Of a DNA stretch of 64,000 nt, positions 17,277-25,772 are shown in pieces. The notes below the pieces were generated by a model that saw nothing but the letters and a program-made list of their open reading frames with translations, ran no database searches and was not told the DNA's origin. Position 1 is the stretch's first letter. Each line of letters starts with the position of its first letter. Both the position numbers and the translations under genes were made by a program. Source of the DNA: Roseiflexus sp. RS-1 (GTDB taxonomy: Bacteria > Chloroflexota > Chloroflexia > Chloroflexales > Roseiflexaceae); NCBI RefSeq assembly GCF_000016665.1, contig NC_009523.1, positions 3,843,501 to 3,907,500 of the forward strand, in the 5' to 3' direction.

Positions 17277-17345
17277 ACATCAGGACGCCCAAAATCCCCC
17301 TTCTCCCCTTGTGGGAGAAGAGGGCAAGGGGGATAAGGGGCAAAG
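17277..17345. repeat. Dispersed hairpin repeat (CCCCCTTCTCC type)
   Basis: Begins CAGGACGCCCAAAATCCCC and contains CCCCTTCTCC/GGAGAAGAGGG inverted arms, ending AAGGGGCAAAG. The same unit recurs, inverted near 24120-24210 and forward three times between 58570 and 58965. It lies between convergent genes and could fold as an RNA hairpin, but lacks a T-run. Confidence 0.6.
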
Positions 17346-17356
17346 GCGCATACCGG

Positions 17357-19084
17357 TTACCGCCGCAACGCCAGACGCATCAGTTGAGCCAGACGCCACG
17401 GCGATGGCGCCTGTTCGAGTCGGGTGATCGCTTTGCACAGTTCAATGTTGCGTTGCGGTTCGACCGAGAGAAACAGTTGGGGAATGCTGAAAGGACCGCG
17501 CAGTATCGATTTTTGCGGGTTGGGGAGCATCAGCGGGTTCGCCACTTTGCCGCCATACCGCCTTTCGCCGTTCGCAATCGGGAACGCGCCCCACGGCAGC
17601 ACACCCGCCAGCACCGCCTGCTGCGCCACCGTATTGATCGTTATCGTGCCGTACTGCAAATCGCTCAACGCTCGATCAAACGCTGCACGCACCCGGCGTT
17701 CACGCAACGTGCGCGGATGGATAAGGATCGTCGCCGCCACTGTTCCCCGAACCTGCCGATTGAGAAACTCAACCGCTGCGTCGATGAACGTCGCTGCATC
17801 CTTTGCATCGAGCGCGAGTTCACCAACAGCCGGGCAGAACATCGTGCGCACAAAGCAGTCCGCGTCGAGCGACGAAGGATCGAGGTCGGGGATCACCGTC
17901 CAGGGCAGGTGATCGAGATCCGCCTGCCCGATACGATGCGCGCGAGCGTGGGCATTCAGGAGCGCATCGAGTTGTCGCCGCGCTTCGGGGAACGGCGCCT
18001 GCCGGGTGGGAATACGCGCCAGCACCTGTTCGAACGAAGCCAGGAATGAATCACGCCGTCGCCATCCACGGTGCTGCACAATCAGGCGCGGAGCGGCAGA
18101 AACAGACGCTGCGTTGCACACGAACGCACGCACCAGAAGAGTCGCATGCCGGTGCAGATCATCGTCACTCCACGGACCCGGCACGACCAGCACGGGCGTG
18201 ACATTACCCGCCTCGCCGCTGAACGGCTTTGCCAGCACCGGCTCACGCCGCGCGCGACGTTCGACGCCTTCCTGCCCTGCACCAAAGATCAGCGTATCGA
18301 AAGCGGCATCGGCGCCGCTAAAGTGGATAGTATCGACCAGTTCATGCGCGCAGAGATACGCATCAAGGTCCTTATCGCCATAGATCAGTCGGACAACACC
18401 CTGATCGAGCAGCGGGCGAAAGACCTCCTCAAAGAGCGACGCCAGCGAGGCGCAGGTCGAATGCAGCTTCAGCGCCACCACATCGCCGTCGACAAACAGT
18501 TTGTGCAGCACATCGGTCACCGGCAGGAAGGAAGACTGGCTGGCATTCAATATCAGCGCAACACGCCCACGCTCCGGCGGATTCCGGTAGACCTCCGCCT
18601 GGCGCTGCACCACTTCTTCGACGGTCATGCCCGGTTCGATCCAGACCTCGCCGGTCATCCGGGGGAAGAGAGCTGAGTCATAACGGCTGGCAGGCAGCAC
18701 CATCGCCACCACCTGCCCATCTGATCGGGTCGTCAAACTGCCAGGAAGATGCGGACGCCCATGATCGCGCACGTCGATCAGCGCCTGATGGATCAACCGC
18801 AGGGCGCGGGTCAGGATTGTGAACCAGGTGCGTTCTTCACCCTCGCCGTACCCCCCCGGCGCCAATCCCCTGGACTCCAGACTGATCGTAATCCAGCGAT
18901 CCTCAGCCTCGGCAAGGGAGCGACGCAAGGCGGCGAGGAGGTCGATGCGCTCGTCGAGGCTTACCTGAACCCAGGAATCTTTTTGCGAGTGCAGATCGGC
19001 AAGCGCGCGATCCACATCCGCCCACAGCGGCGGTGCATAAGGCGCATTCGGCACAGCCTGATGATCTGGTGCAATGGCCGTCAT
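17357..19084 (-). CDS. Aldehyde dehydrogenase family protein
   Basis: 575 residues from the ATG at 19084, which has GGAGG 6 nt upstream. The C-terminal two thirds follow the NAD(P)-aldehyde dehydrogenase fold: IHFSGADAAFDTL (equivalent to the FTGS strand), the FSGEAGNVTPVLVV region carrying the general-base Glu, and the nucleophile region FVCNAASVSAAPRLIV with a Cys. C-terminal YGTITINTVAQQAV fits. The N-terminal 110 residues are unusual for the family. Substrate unknown. Convergent with the DUF333 lipoprotein gene. Confidence 0.75.
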   Translation of the reverse strand: MTAIAPDHQAVPNAPYAPPLWADVDRALADLHSQKDSWVQVSLDERIDLLAALRRSLAEAEDRWITISLESRGLAPGGYGEGEERTWFTILTRALRLIHQALIDVRDHGRPHLPGSLTTRSDGQVVAMVLPASRYDSALFPRMTGEVWIEPGMTVEEVVQRQAEVYRNPPERGRVALILNASQSSFLPVTDVLHKLFVDGDVVALKLHSTCASLASLFEEVFRPLLDQGVVRLIYGDKDLDAYLCAHELVDTIHFSGADAAFDTLIFGAGQEGVERRARREPVLAKPFSGEAGNVTPVLVVPGPWSDDDLHRHATLLVRAFVCNAASVSAAPRLIVQHRGWRRRDSFLASFEQVLARIPTRQAPFPEARRQLDALLNAHARAHRIGQADLDHLPWTVIPDLDPSSLDADCFVRTMFCPAVGELALDAKDAATFIDAAVEFLNRQVRGTVAATILIHPRTLRERRVRAAFDRALSDLQYGTITINTVAQQAVLAGVLPWGAFPIANGERRYGGKVANPLMLPNPQKSILRGPFSIPQLFLSVEPQRNIELCKAITRLEQAPSPWRLAQLMRLALRR

Positions 19085-19386
19085 CACAGCCTCCTTCCTC
19101 ATTCCTTCAGGCAGCCGTCGTCCATCCTGGCGCGCTCCGGCGGCAAACACTGCATGAAATGCCTGAACGTCATCTCATGAGAAACTGTCTTCTTCGTATT
19201 GTATCATAACGCTGTGCATCACGCCGGGAAGAGGATCGGCATCAACCTGAATGATCGACAACCCGGCGCCTTCTCTCCGGCACATCGACTATCGGAAGCG
19301 CGCAAACGCTCCGCCGGGCAAAGCGGAGCCGCTCCGCGGGATCGTGGTATACTCAGGCATTGATCAGCAAGCAGAGGAAGAAACCG

Positions 19387-20388
19387 ATGGAGTACCGTCT
19401 GTTTGGTCGCACCGGCGTGCGTGTGGCGCCATTGTGCATTGGCGCGATGAACTTCGGCAATCCAACCGACGAAGCGGAAGCGCTGCGCATCATTGATCGC
19501 GCCCTCGACGCCGGGATCAATATGTTCGACACCGCCAACAGTTACAACAACGGGGAGAGTGAACGCATCATCGGGCGCGCCCTGGCGCGCGACGGAAAGC
19601 GTGACCGGGTGTTCCTCGCCACCAAGGGACATTTTCCCGTCGGACCCGGACCCAATGATCGGGGCAATTCGCGCCTGCACCTGATGCGCGCCTGTGAGGA
19701 CAGCCTCCGCCGCTTGCAGACCGATCATATCGATCTTTATCAGATCCATCGTCCCGATCCCGCCACACCGGTCGAAGAGACCCTGGCAGCGCTGACCGAT
19801 CTGGTGCGTCAGGGAAAGGTGCGCTATGTCGGGTGTTCGACCCACCCCGCCTGGCGAGTGATGGAAGCGCTGATGGTAAGCGAGTTGAAGGGGTATGTGC
19901 GCTACGTCTCGGAGCAACCGCCCTACAACCTGCTTGATCGACGCATCGAAAATGAACTGTTGCCGCTCTGTCAAACGTATGGTCTGGCAATTATTCCGTG
20001 GGCGCCGCTGGCTCAAGGGGTGCTGGCGGGGCGCTATACCGATATTGCTGCGCCTCCGCCCGACTCGCGCGTCGCCCTGCGCGGCGGCATCTATGCCGAA
20101 CGAGTCACTGCGCGCGGCATCGAGGTCGGGCGCGCCTTTGCCGGGCTTGCGCGCGAGCATGGTCTCACACCTGCGCAGCTTGCTCTGCTGTGGGTCAAGG
20201 ATCAACCCGGCATTACGGCGCCGATCTTCGGTGTGCGCACCATTGCGCAACTGGAAGAAGCGCTGCCGGTGCTGGAGATGACGTTGAGCGATGATCTGCG
20301 CGTCGCGTGTGATGCGCTCGTGCCGCCGGGCAGCGCGGTCGTCGATTTCCACAACACATCGGGCTGGATGAAGATGCGACTTCCGTAA
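19387..20388 (+). CDS. Aldo/keto reductase
   Basis: 333 residues from the ATG at 19387, preceded by AGAGGAAG; the in-frame start at 19360 lacks such a site. TIM-barrel aldo/keto reductase with the four catalytic residues in view: Asp in [11 protein letters not shown], Tyr in the same motif, Lys in LATKGHF and His in QIHRPDP. NADPH-binding [12 protein letters not shown] is near the C-terminus. Close in style to the IolS/YajO group. Substrate unknown; it stands as a single gene. Confidence 0.92.
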   Translation: MEYRLFGRTGVRVAPLCIGAMNFGNPTDEAEALRIIDRALDAGINMFDTANSYNNGESERIIGRALARDGKRDRVFLATKGHFPVGPGPNDRGNSRLHLMRACEDSLRRLQTDHIDLYQIHRPDPATPVEETLAALTDLVRQGKVRYVGCSTHPAWRVMEALMVSELKGYVRYVSEQPPYNLLDRRIENELLPLCQTYGLAIIPWAPLAQGVLAGRYTDIAAPPPDSRVALRGGIYAERVTARGIEVGRAFAGLAREHGLTPAQLALLWVKDQPGITAPIFGVRTIAQLEEALPVLEMTLSDDLRVACDALVPPGSAVVDFHNTSGWMKMRLP

Positions 20389-20400
20389 CCGGAATCATAG

Positions 20401-20429
20401 TTGCCAGAAACGCAGTATGGTGGTACGAT
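20401..20429 (+). promoter_or_regulatory. Promoter of the 6S-like RNA/holA transcript
   Basis: TTGCCA (20401-20406), 17-nt spacer, TACGAT (20424-20429). Transcription is expected to begin near 20436, exactly where the structured RNA starts. No other promoter of similar quality was seen before holA. Confidence 0.65.
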
Positions 20430-20435
20430 CAGCGC

Positions 20436-20605
20436 AACCCTACCCCGGTCGGGGGCGGTGTGTTGTTTCGAGCCAACACAGTTTCGAAGGGAGTCGTGCT
20501 CCGACAGCATGGGCTATGCGGCGGGCCGCAGATACCCACGGGCCGGCACCCACCTGCCTTGTGCAGGTTCGAAACCTATCCGCTTCACGCCGGCGGTGGG
20601 GTTTT
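20436..20605 (+). ncRNA. ssrS: Structured RNA, probable 6S RNA
   Basis: About 170 nt with long-range pairing. CGGTGTG (20456-20462) pairs with CACGCCG (20586-20592), and GTTTCGAGCC (20465-20474) pairs over 10 bp with GGTTCGAAAC (20566-20575). A short hairpin CCTGC-CTTGT-GCAGG occupies the 3' side (20553-20567, partly competing with the second stem), and apical hairpins include GGAG/CTCC and GCGGC/GCCGC. A long imperfect rod of this size with a central bubble fits 6S RNA, which sequesters the housekeeping RNA polymerase. The identification rests on architecture, not on a covariance-model match. Another structured leader for holA is the main alternative. Confidence 0.5.
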
Positions 20606-20627
20606 CTCCTGTCTCAGGTTCTGCGCG

Positions 20628-21575
20628 ATGCTGTATCTCATCTACGGTCCAGACGAATATGCGCGCAGTGAGGCGCTGGCAGCACTGAAGGCGCGTGTGC
20701 CCGCCGACGTCGCCGATCTGAATATGACCACGCTCGATGGACGGCGAACAACGCTCGATGACCTGGTGACCGCCTGCGAAGCGATGCCGTTCCTCGCCGA
20801 CCGGCGGTTGGTGATCGTCTATGACCTGCTGAAGCATCAAAAAGCCGGAAAGGAGCGTGATGAATTGCGTGCGTACCTGGAGCGTGTGCCGGATTTCTGC
20901 GACCTGGTCTTCATAGAAAGCGAGGATGTGGATCGACGCAGCGCGCTCTTCACCTTCCTGAAGAAACACGCCAGTGTCCACGAGTGCCTGCCGCGCGAAG
21001 GCGCTGCACTGCTGACCTGGTTGCATGAACGCGCGCAGTCGCTCGACGTTTCGCTCGACAGAGACGCAGCGCAACGCTTGACCCTGCTGGCAGGCAATGA
21101 CGGGCGATTACTGGTCAACGAACTTGCCAAACTGGCAAGTTTTGTCGGGCGTGGCGGGCGCATCACCGTCCGCGAGGTCGATCTGCTGGTTGCCGATATG
21201 CAGGAGCAGAACCTGTTCGCCTTTATCGACGACCTGAGCGCCCGCCGCCGCAGCGCAGCGCTCAGCAGTCTGCGCCGCCTGTTCGACGATGGTCAGGCAG
21301 CGCAGTACATTCTGTTCATGATGGCGCGGCAGGTACGCATCCTGCTGGGAGTCAAAGATCTTGTTGCACAGCGCATGCGTCCTGATGACATTGCGGCGCA
21401 GTTGGGGCAGAAGCCGTTTGTCGTGCGGAAAGCGATCGAGCAGGTGCGCGGATTCAGTGATGCCGATCTGCGTCAGTTGCACCGGCGCCTGCTCGAACTT
21501 GACCACGCATCAAAGACTGGACGCGCAGAGATTGAAGCTGGACTGGAATTGATCGTTGCTGACATGTGCTCCTGA
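20628..21575 (+). CDS. holA: DNA polymerase III subunit delta
   Basis: 315 residues from the ATG at 20628; the frame is open further upstream but that part belongs to the RNA. N-terminal MLYLIYGPDEYARSEALAAL is the delta-subunit opening strand and P-loop-like segment, followed by LADRRLVIVYD and RLTLLAGNDGRLLVNELAKL of the AAA+ lid, and a C-terminal collar domain (FLFMMARQVRILL-like IRFQ region). It opens the beta clamp in the clamp loader. Adjacent and convergent rpsT is a common neighbour of holA in bacteria, supporting the call. Confidence 0.92.
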   Translation: MLYLIYGPDEYARSEALAALKARVPADVADLNMTTLDGRRTTLDDLVTACEAMPFLADRRLVIVYDLLKHQKAGKERDELRAYLERVPDFCDLVFIESEDVDRRSALFTFLKKHASVHECLPREGAALLTWLHERAQSLDVSLDRDAAQRLTLLAGNDGRLLVNELAKLASFVGRGGRITVREVDLLVADMQEQNLFAFIDDLSARRRSAALSSLRRLFDDGQAAQYILFMMARQVRILLGVKDLVAQRMRPDDIAAQLGQKPFVVRKAIEQVRGFSDADLRQLHRRLLELDHASKTGRAEIEAGLELIVADMCS

Positions 21576-21587
21576 AACGCTTCAGGA
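21570..21587. terminator. Short hairpin spanning two convergent stop codons
   Basis: TCCTGAA-ACGC-TTCAGGA forms a 7-bp stem. Its arms contain the TGA of holA and the TGA of rpsT, which converge 6 bp apart. No T-run follows on either strand, so a true intrinsic terminator is uncertain. Confidence 0.35.
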
Positions 21588-21854
21588 TGGGGATGCAGCG
21601 GTCGCTTTGGCGAATTTCTTCGCCAGGCGCGACTTGCGGCGCGCGGCGTTGTTCTTATGGATGATCCCCTTGACCGCAGCACGGTCCAGCAGGCTCATCG
21701 CTTCGCGCACCAGTTCTGCATTGGGCGTGCCTGCGAAGATCGCACGTTCCGCCTTCTTGATCGCCGTCTTGACCCGCGAGCGGTACATCTTGTTGCGCAA
21801 CGCGCGGCGCGCATTCGCCCGGATGCGCTTTTCAGCAGACTTTGTGTTTGCCAA
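21582..21854 (-). CDS. rpsT: 30S ribosomal protein S20
   Basis: 90 residues, full length. [20 protein letters not shown] is the typical S20 N-terminus and [18 protein letters not shown] the C-terminal helix; very basic. It binds 16S rRNA early in 30S assembly. The start codon is TTG (21854-21852), with GAGGAG about 10 nt upstream and no in-frame ATG that would keep the conserved N-terminus. E. coli rpsT also starts with UUG, where the weak codon takes part in autogenous control. Confidence 0.96.
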   Translation of the reverse strand: MANTKSAEKRIRANARRALRNKMYRSRVKTAIKKAERAIFAGTPNAELVREAMSLLDRAAVKGIIHKNNAARRKSRLAKKFAKATAASPS

Positions 21855-21975
21855 GACTCGAACTCTCCTCGATACTGTAAACGCTGCTCATAATGAGAGC
21901 GGCTGCCGGTGCGCCGCTCATGCTGGGGTGTGATTATACCAGGAAGCGACAATCTGCGCAAATAACCTTTCCTGT

Positions 21976-22052
21976 TTCTCAGTTCTCAGTTCTTGGTTCT
22001 TAGTTCTCAGTTCTTAGTTCTTAGTTCTCAGTTCTTGGTTCTTGGTTCTCCC
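21976..22052 (+). repeat. Heptanucleotide tandem repeat before murJ
   Basis: Ten units of TTCTYAG/TTCTTGG in register from 21976 to 22045, plus a diverged last unit (TTCTCCC) that touches the GTG start of murJ at 22053. The frame through the repeat is open, so a TTG start inside it could add about 20 residues (repeating SSQFLVL). Copy-number slippage would alter the 5' region. Confidence 0.88.
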
Positions 22053-23684
22053 GTGAAACATCCACGCGCACTTCTGAACACCATCATCGTTGCGACCGGG
22101 TACCTGGCGAGCCGGGTGCTTGGTCTGGCACGCGATGTGCTGATCTCGAATCAGTTCGGCACCAGCGCCGAACTGGCTGCATTTCGCGCTTCGTTCGGCA
22201 TTCTCGACCTGATCTACCTGGTGGTTGCCGGGGGCGCGTTAGGATCGGCGTTCATCCCGGTCTTTTCGGCGGCGCTGGAGCAACGCCGCGACGCCTGGCG
22301 CCTGGCGTCCGCAGTGCTGAACCTGACATTGCTGGCGCTGGTTGCGGCATGCACTGCGGTGTGGATATGTGCCGCACCGCTGGTGGCATTGACCGTCGGA
22401 CGCGGACTGGATGAGGCAGAGCGCGCGCTCACCGTAGACGTGCTGCGCCTGATGTTGATCCAGCCGTTCCTGCTCGGCGTCGGCGGTCTCGCCAAAGCGA
22501 CGCTCGAATCGTTCAATCGCTTTGCGTTACCCGCCATCGGATCGAACCTGTACAACCTGGGGATTATTGGCGGCGCGCTGCTTGGACCATGGTTCGGCAT
22601 CTATGGTCTGGTGTGGGGGGTGAATATCGGCGCGGCGCTTTTTCTGCTGGTGCAACTGCCGGGGTTGCGCGCCGTCGGAGCAACGTATCGGATCGGACGG
22701 CAACCTTCCGACGCTCACCCCACACGCCTTCCATTCCTGTCGTTCTTCCACGCTGAAGGAGTCGGACAGGTGCTGCGACTGCTCGGACCGCGCATTTTCG
22801 GGCAGTCCGCCTGGCAGATCAACATAATTGCAATCGTCAGCCTGGCATCGACGCTCGGTAGCGCAGCACTGGCGGCTAACGCCTATGCGCTCCAATTAAT
22901 GATGTTGCCGCACGGATTGATCGCATTGAGCCTGGCAACGGTCCTCTTTCCCGACATGGCGCGTCAGTATGCCGCAGGCGACCGGGCGACGCTGCGGGCG
23001 ACGGCGCTCGGCGGAGTGCGCGCCGTGCTCTTCCTGGCGCTTCCCGCATCGGCGATCCTTGGCGTCCTGGCGCTCCCTGTACTACGCGCACTCTATCAGC
23101 GCGGCGCTTTCGACGACACATCGGCAGCATTGACAGCTGAGGCGCTGGCGATGTATGCCCTGGGACTTGCCGGGTTCGCCGCTGCCGAAATCGTGGTGCG
23201 CGCCTTTTTTGCGATGCAGGATACCCGCACACCGGTGATCGTCGGCATTGGAGCGGTGGCGCTCAACATCAGCCTGGGATGGTCGTTTCTGGAGCTGGGG
23301 ATGGGGCTGGGCGGATTGGGGCTGGCGTTCAGCCTGGCGAACCTGTTTGAAGCCACGCTGCTCCTGGCGCTACTTGGACGACGGTTGGGCGGACTGGAGC
23401 ACGACTTCTTCCGCGCAACCGGTGCAATGATCCTGGCAACCCTGGCATGCGCGCTCACCCTCGCCCTGTTGCACCGATCCTCATATGCGGTACTACCCTT
23501 CGTCGCACCCGGCGACACCTACCGCTGGCCCGGCGATTTCCTTCCAATCCTGGTATGGCTGACAGGCGCAACGGTTCCTGGAGGGCTGGTCTACGCTGGT
23601 GTCGCTGCTCTGCTGCGTGTACCGGAACTCGGCGCAACCATCGCACGCGGGCAGCGGATTCTGAGTCGGGTGCGGCTGCGGTAG
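22053..23684 (+). CDS. murJ: Lipid II flippase MurJ (MviN)
   Basis: 543 residues from the GTG at 22053, with about 14 membrane helices of the MOP superfamily. N-terminal ASRVLGLARDVLISNQFGTS with the conserved RxxGxxRD, then GALGSAFIPVFS, and QSAWQINIIAIVSLAS, LMMLPHGLIALSLATVLFPDMAR in the middle are diagnostic. It flips the peptidoglycan precursor lipid II across the cytoplasmic membrane. No Shine-Dalgarno is visible because the heptamer array runs up to the start; an in-frame TTG at 21993 is the alternative. Stands alone. Confidence 0.93.
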   Translation: MKHPRALLNTIIVATGYLASRVLGLARDVLISNQFGTSAELAAFRASFGILDLIYLVVAGGALGSAFIPVFSAALEQRRDAWRLASAVLNLTLLALVAACTAVWICAAPLVALTVGRGLDEAERALTVDVLRLMLIQPFLLGVGGLAKATLESFNRFALPAIGSNLYNLGIIGGALLGPWFGIYGLVWGVNIGAALFLLVQLPGLRAVGATYRIGRQPSDAHPTRLPFLSFFHAEGVGQVLRLLGPRIFGQSAWQINIIAIVSLASTLGSAALAANAYALQLMMLPHGLIALSLATVLFPDMARQYAAGDRATLRATALGGVRAVLFLALPASAILGVLALPVLRALYQRGAFDDTSAALTAEALAMYALGLAGFAAAEIVVRAFFAMQDTRTPVIVGIGAVALNISLGWSFLELGMGLGGLGLAFSLANLFEATLLLALLGRRLGGLEHDFFRATGAMILATLACALTLALLHRSSYAVLPFVAPGDTYRWPGDFLPILVWLTGATVPGGLVYAGVAALLRVPELGATIARGQRILSRVRLR

Positions 23685-24691
23685 GCGCCGCCACCCCGCA
23701 CACTCCGGATCGCAGCACGCCGATCACGACGCAGCCGCAGCGAACACAGGCAGCAGAGTTCCCAATGGGAACATCTACTTGCTATTCCTTACTTCGTACC
23801 TGTTCACACCTGGGGTTGTTAACACACGCGCCTGGGAGCAAGGGCGTCCCGCCCTCGCTGCGTCTACGAGGGCAAGATGCCCTCGCTCCCAGGAGAAATG
23901 TGAACGCTTGCCTTACTTCACCGCCCACAGGTACGCTGCCGCACGCCGATGGATGCCCTGCCGCGATTCGACGAGAGGGCGCAAACAGGCAACAAGCCTT
24001 TCCATCTCATCGAGCGTCAGCACCTGCTGCATGGCTTCTTCAAGGGTCGGAATAATGTGCCTGTTCTGCGCTGCTCAAGGGGAGCGTTCTTGGAAGCGAT
24101 GCGCAGTTTGCTGCATTCCCGTGCGCTTTTGCCCCTCATCCCCCCAACCCCCTGCTCCCACAAAAGGAGCAGGGGGAGGTTGGGCGTCCTGAAGCCCAAA
24201 ACGAGAGCAGGAACACAGGCGCCCCCAAAGAACCTGCCCCTGTAAGGCGAGGACGTCCCGCCCTCGCGGGGCGTCAAGGGCGAGATGCCCGCGCTCCCAA
24301 TGCGGACGAGACGCCCGCGATCCCAGCACGCGGACGAGACGCCCGCGCCCTCAGGCGGTGCAGGGACGCGAACGGCTTCAGCGCGCCAGGAATATGGTCT
24401 TTGAGTCATTATTCCGCTGTAGCCCGCGCAGGCGGGCTTCGCCCCACGCCCCCCGCACGCGGGGGGTCGGGGGGTTGAGCCGGGGGCTTATGGTCTTTGA
24501 AGAAATAATCCGCCATAGCCCGCGCAGGCGGGCTTCGCCTTGACTAGCCGAGGGGTTCACCCCGACGGCACGCGGTGCATACCGGATTATAGCAGTTCTC
24601 ACAGAGGTTGAACCTGATAGACAAGGTTGAACACTCGTGGGAACTGCGCGCCCCACACGGTGACCGAAATGAATTTCGGTCTACGCTCCGC
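23685..24691. other. Repeat-rich intergenic region
   Basis: About 1 kb without an intact gene. It holds inverted blocks GGGAGCAAGGGCGTCCCGCC / GAGGGCAAGATGCCCTCGCTCCC (23836-23900), a gene remnant (23913-24072), an inverted copy of the CCCCCTTCTCC-type hairpin repeat (24120-24210), further GACGCCCGCG(C/A)TCCC repeats (24250-24345), two or three MITE-like repeats (from 24392 to about 24600, ends ATGGTCTTTGA, hairpin AGCCCGCGCAGGCGGGCT), and a diverged copy of the 94-bp block with GACCGAAATGAATTTCGGTC (to 24690). Confidence 0.7.
23913..24072 (-). pseudogene. Possible C-terminal gene remnant
   Basis: About 52 codons between an in-frame TGA and a TAA at 23915-23913 read as a plausible protein tail: TLEEAMQQVLTLDEMERLVAC, then LRPLVESRQG and RRAAAYLWAVK. 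There is no start codon or ribosome site, and repeats surround it, so it looks like the stranded end of a deleted gene. Parent family not recognised. Confidence 0.3.
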
Positions 24692-25750
24692 TCACGACAC
24701 AATGCCGCTTGCGACAAGCAACTCAGCGTTGAGGATAGCGCCGCCAGCTGCGCCGCGGATGGTATTGTGCGACAGCGCGACCATGCGCAGGTCCAGCACC
24801 GGGCAGGCGCGCACCCGCCCGACGCTGGCGCTCATACCGCGCCCGGCATCACGGTCACGACGGGGTTGGGGACGGTCGCCGACGCGGTGAACGATGAGTG
24901 CGCGTTCCGGCGAACTCGGCAGGTGACGCACAATCTCAGGCGGCGTGAATGCTTCCAGCACCGCCAGCGCCTCCTCCGGCGACGGTTTCTGCGCAAACGA
25001 TGCCGCGATCAGCGCTGTATGTCCATCGATGATCGGAACACGGGTCACCTGTGCGCTGATGGCGATCTGCGTCTCGATAACCTGACCTTCCACAACTCTG
25101 CCAAGCAATTTGCGCGGCTCGGACTCAATCTTCGCCTCTTCGCCGCCATCGGCGATGTTCGGGATGATATTGTCGATAATGTCGAGCGACGCTACACCGG
25201 GATACCCGGCGCCGGATACCGCCTGGAGCGTGCTGATATGCGCCTTCTGCAAACCGAATGCATCGTGGAGCGGCTTCAACGGCATCACCGCGCTGATCGT
25301 CGCACAGTTCGGGTTGGTCACCAGGCATCCCTGCCAGCCGCGTTCGGTGCGTTGACGTTCGATCAGCGCCAGTTGATCGGGATTGACCTCCGGGATGATC
25401 AGCGGCACATCGGCGACTGCGCGGTAGGCGGACGCATTCGAGCAGACAGCAGTGCGCGCCGCCCAGAGCGGTTCCGCCTCACGCGCCACATCTGTCGGCA
25501 GCGCCGATAGCGCAATTGCAACATCAGCCACCGCCTCAGTTGGCTGAACGATCATCTTTGCTACCCGTTCTGGAATCGGCGTATCGAGTATCCAGCGCAC
25601 CAATTCGCCGTAGGGACGCCCAATCGTCCGGTCTGAACCGGTCAATACAGCAATCTCGAACCACGGGTGATCCGCCAGGAGTTGCACCATCCGCTGACCA
25701 ACGGCGCCTGTGGCGCCAAGAATAGCGACTGGTAATCGTTTGTGAATCAT
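24692..25750 (-). CDS. asd: Aspartate-semialdehyde dehydrogenase
   Basis: 352 residues. N-terminal PVAILGATGAVGQRMVQLL binds NADP; catalytic Cys in VTNPNCATI; substrate Arg/His region in PIIDGHTALI; AVSGAGYPGVASLDIIDNI is also conserved. Length and motif order match the archaeal/fungal-type branch rather than E. coli Asd. It reduces aspartyl phosphate to the semialdehyde, the branch point to Lys/DAP, Thr and Met. Last gene of thrC-lysC-asd; gap to lysC 22 bp. The RDAGRGMSASVGR loop near the C-terminus is also family-typical. Confidence 0.95.
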   Translation of the reverse strand: MIHKRLPVAILGATGAVGQRMVQLLADHPWFEIAVLTGSDRTIGRPYGELVRWILDTPIPERVAKMIVQPTEAVADVAIALSALPTDVAREAEPLWAARTAVCSNASAYRAVADVPLIIPEVNPDQLALIERQRTERGWQGCLVTNPNCATISAVMPLKPLHDAFGLQKAHISTLQAVSGAGYPGVASLDIIDNIIPNIADGGEEAKIESEPRKLLGRVVEGQVIETQIAISAQVTRVPIIDGHTALIAASFAQKPSPEEALAVLEAFTPPEIVRHLPSSPERALIVHRVGDRPQPRRDRDAGRGMSASVGRVRACPVLDLRMVALSHNTIRGAAGGAILNAELLVASGIVS

Positions 25751-25772
25751 ACTGTGATCCCTCCGTTACGCT

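Noticed and set aside
19219-20352. Long open frame (377 codons) antisense to the aldo/keto reductase
   Set aside because: The plus strand has all four catalytic motifs of the reductase; the antisense frame has no family features and arises from high GC and codon bias.
20560-20580. tRNA T-arm-like GCAGGTTCGAAACC
   Set aside because: No acceptor, D or anticodon arms fit around it; the bases pair with GTTTCGAGCC 90 nt upstream.
20460-20627. Upstream extension of holA
   Set aside because: This stretch is explained by the structured RNA, and the delta-subunit N-terminus MLYLIYGPDEY starts at 20628.
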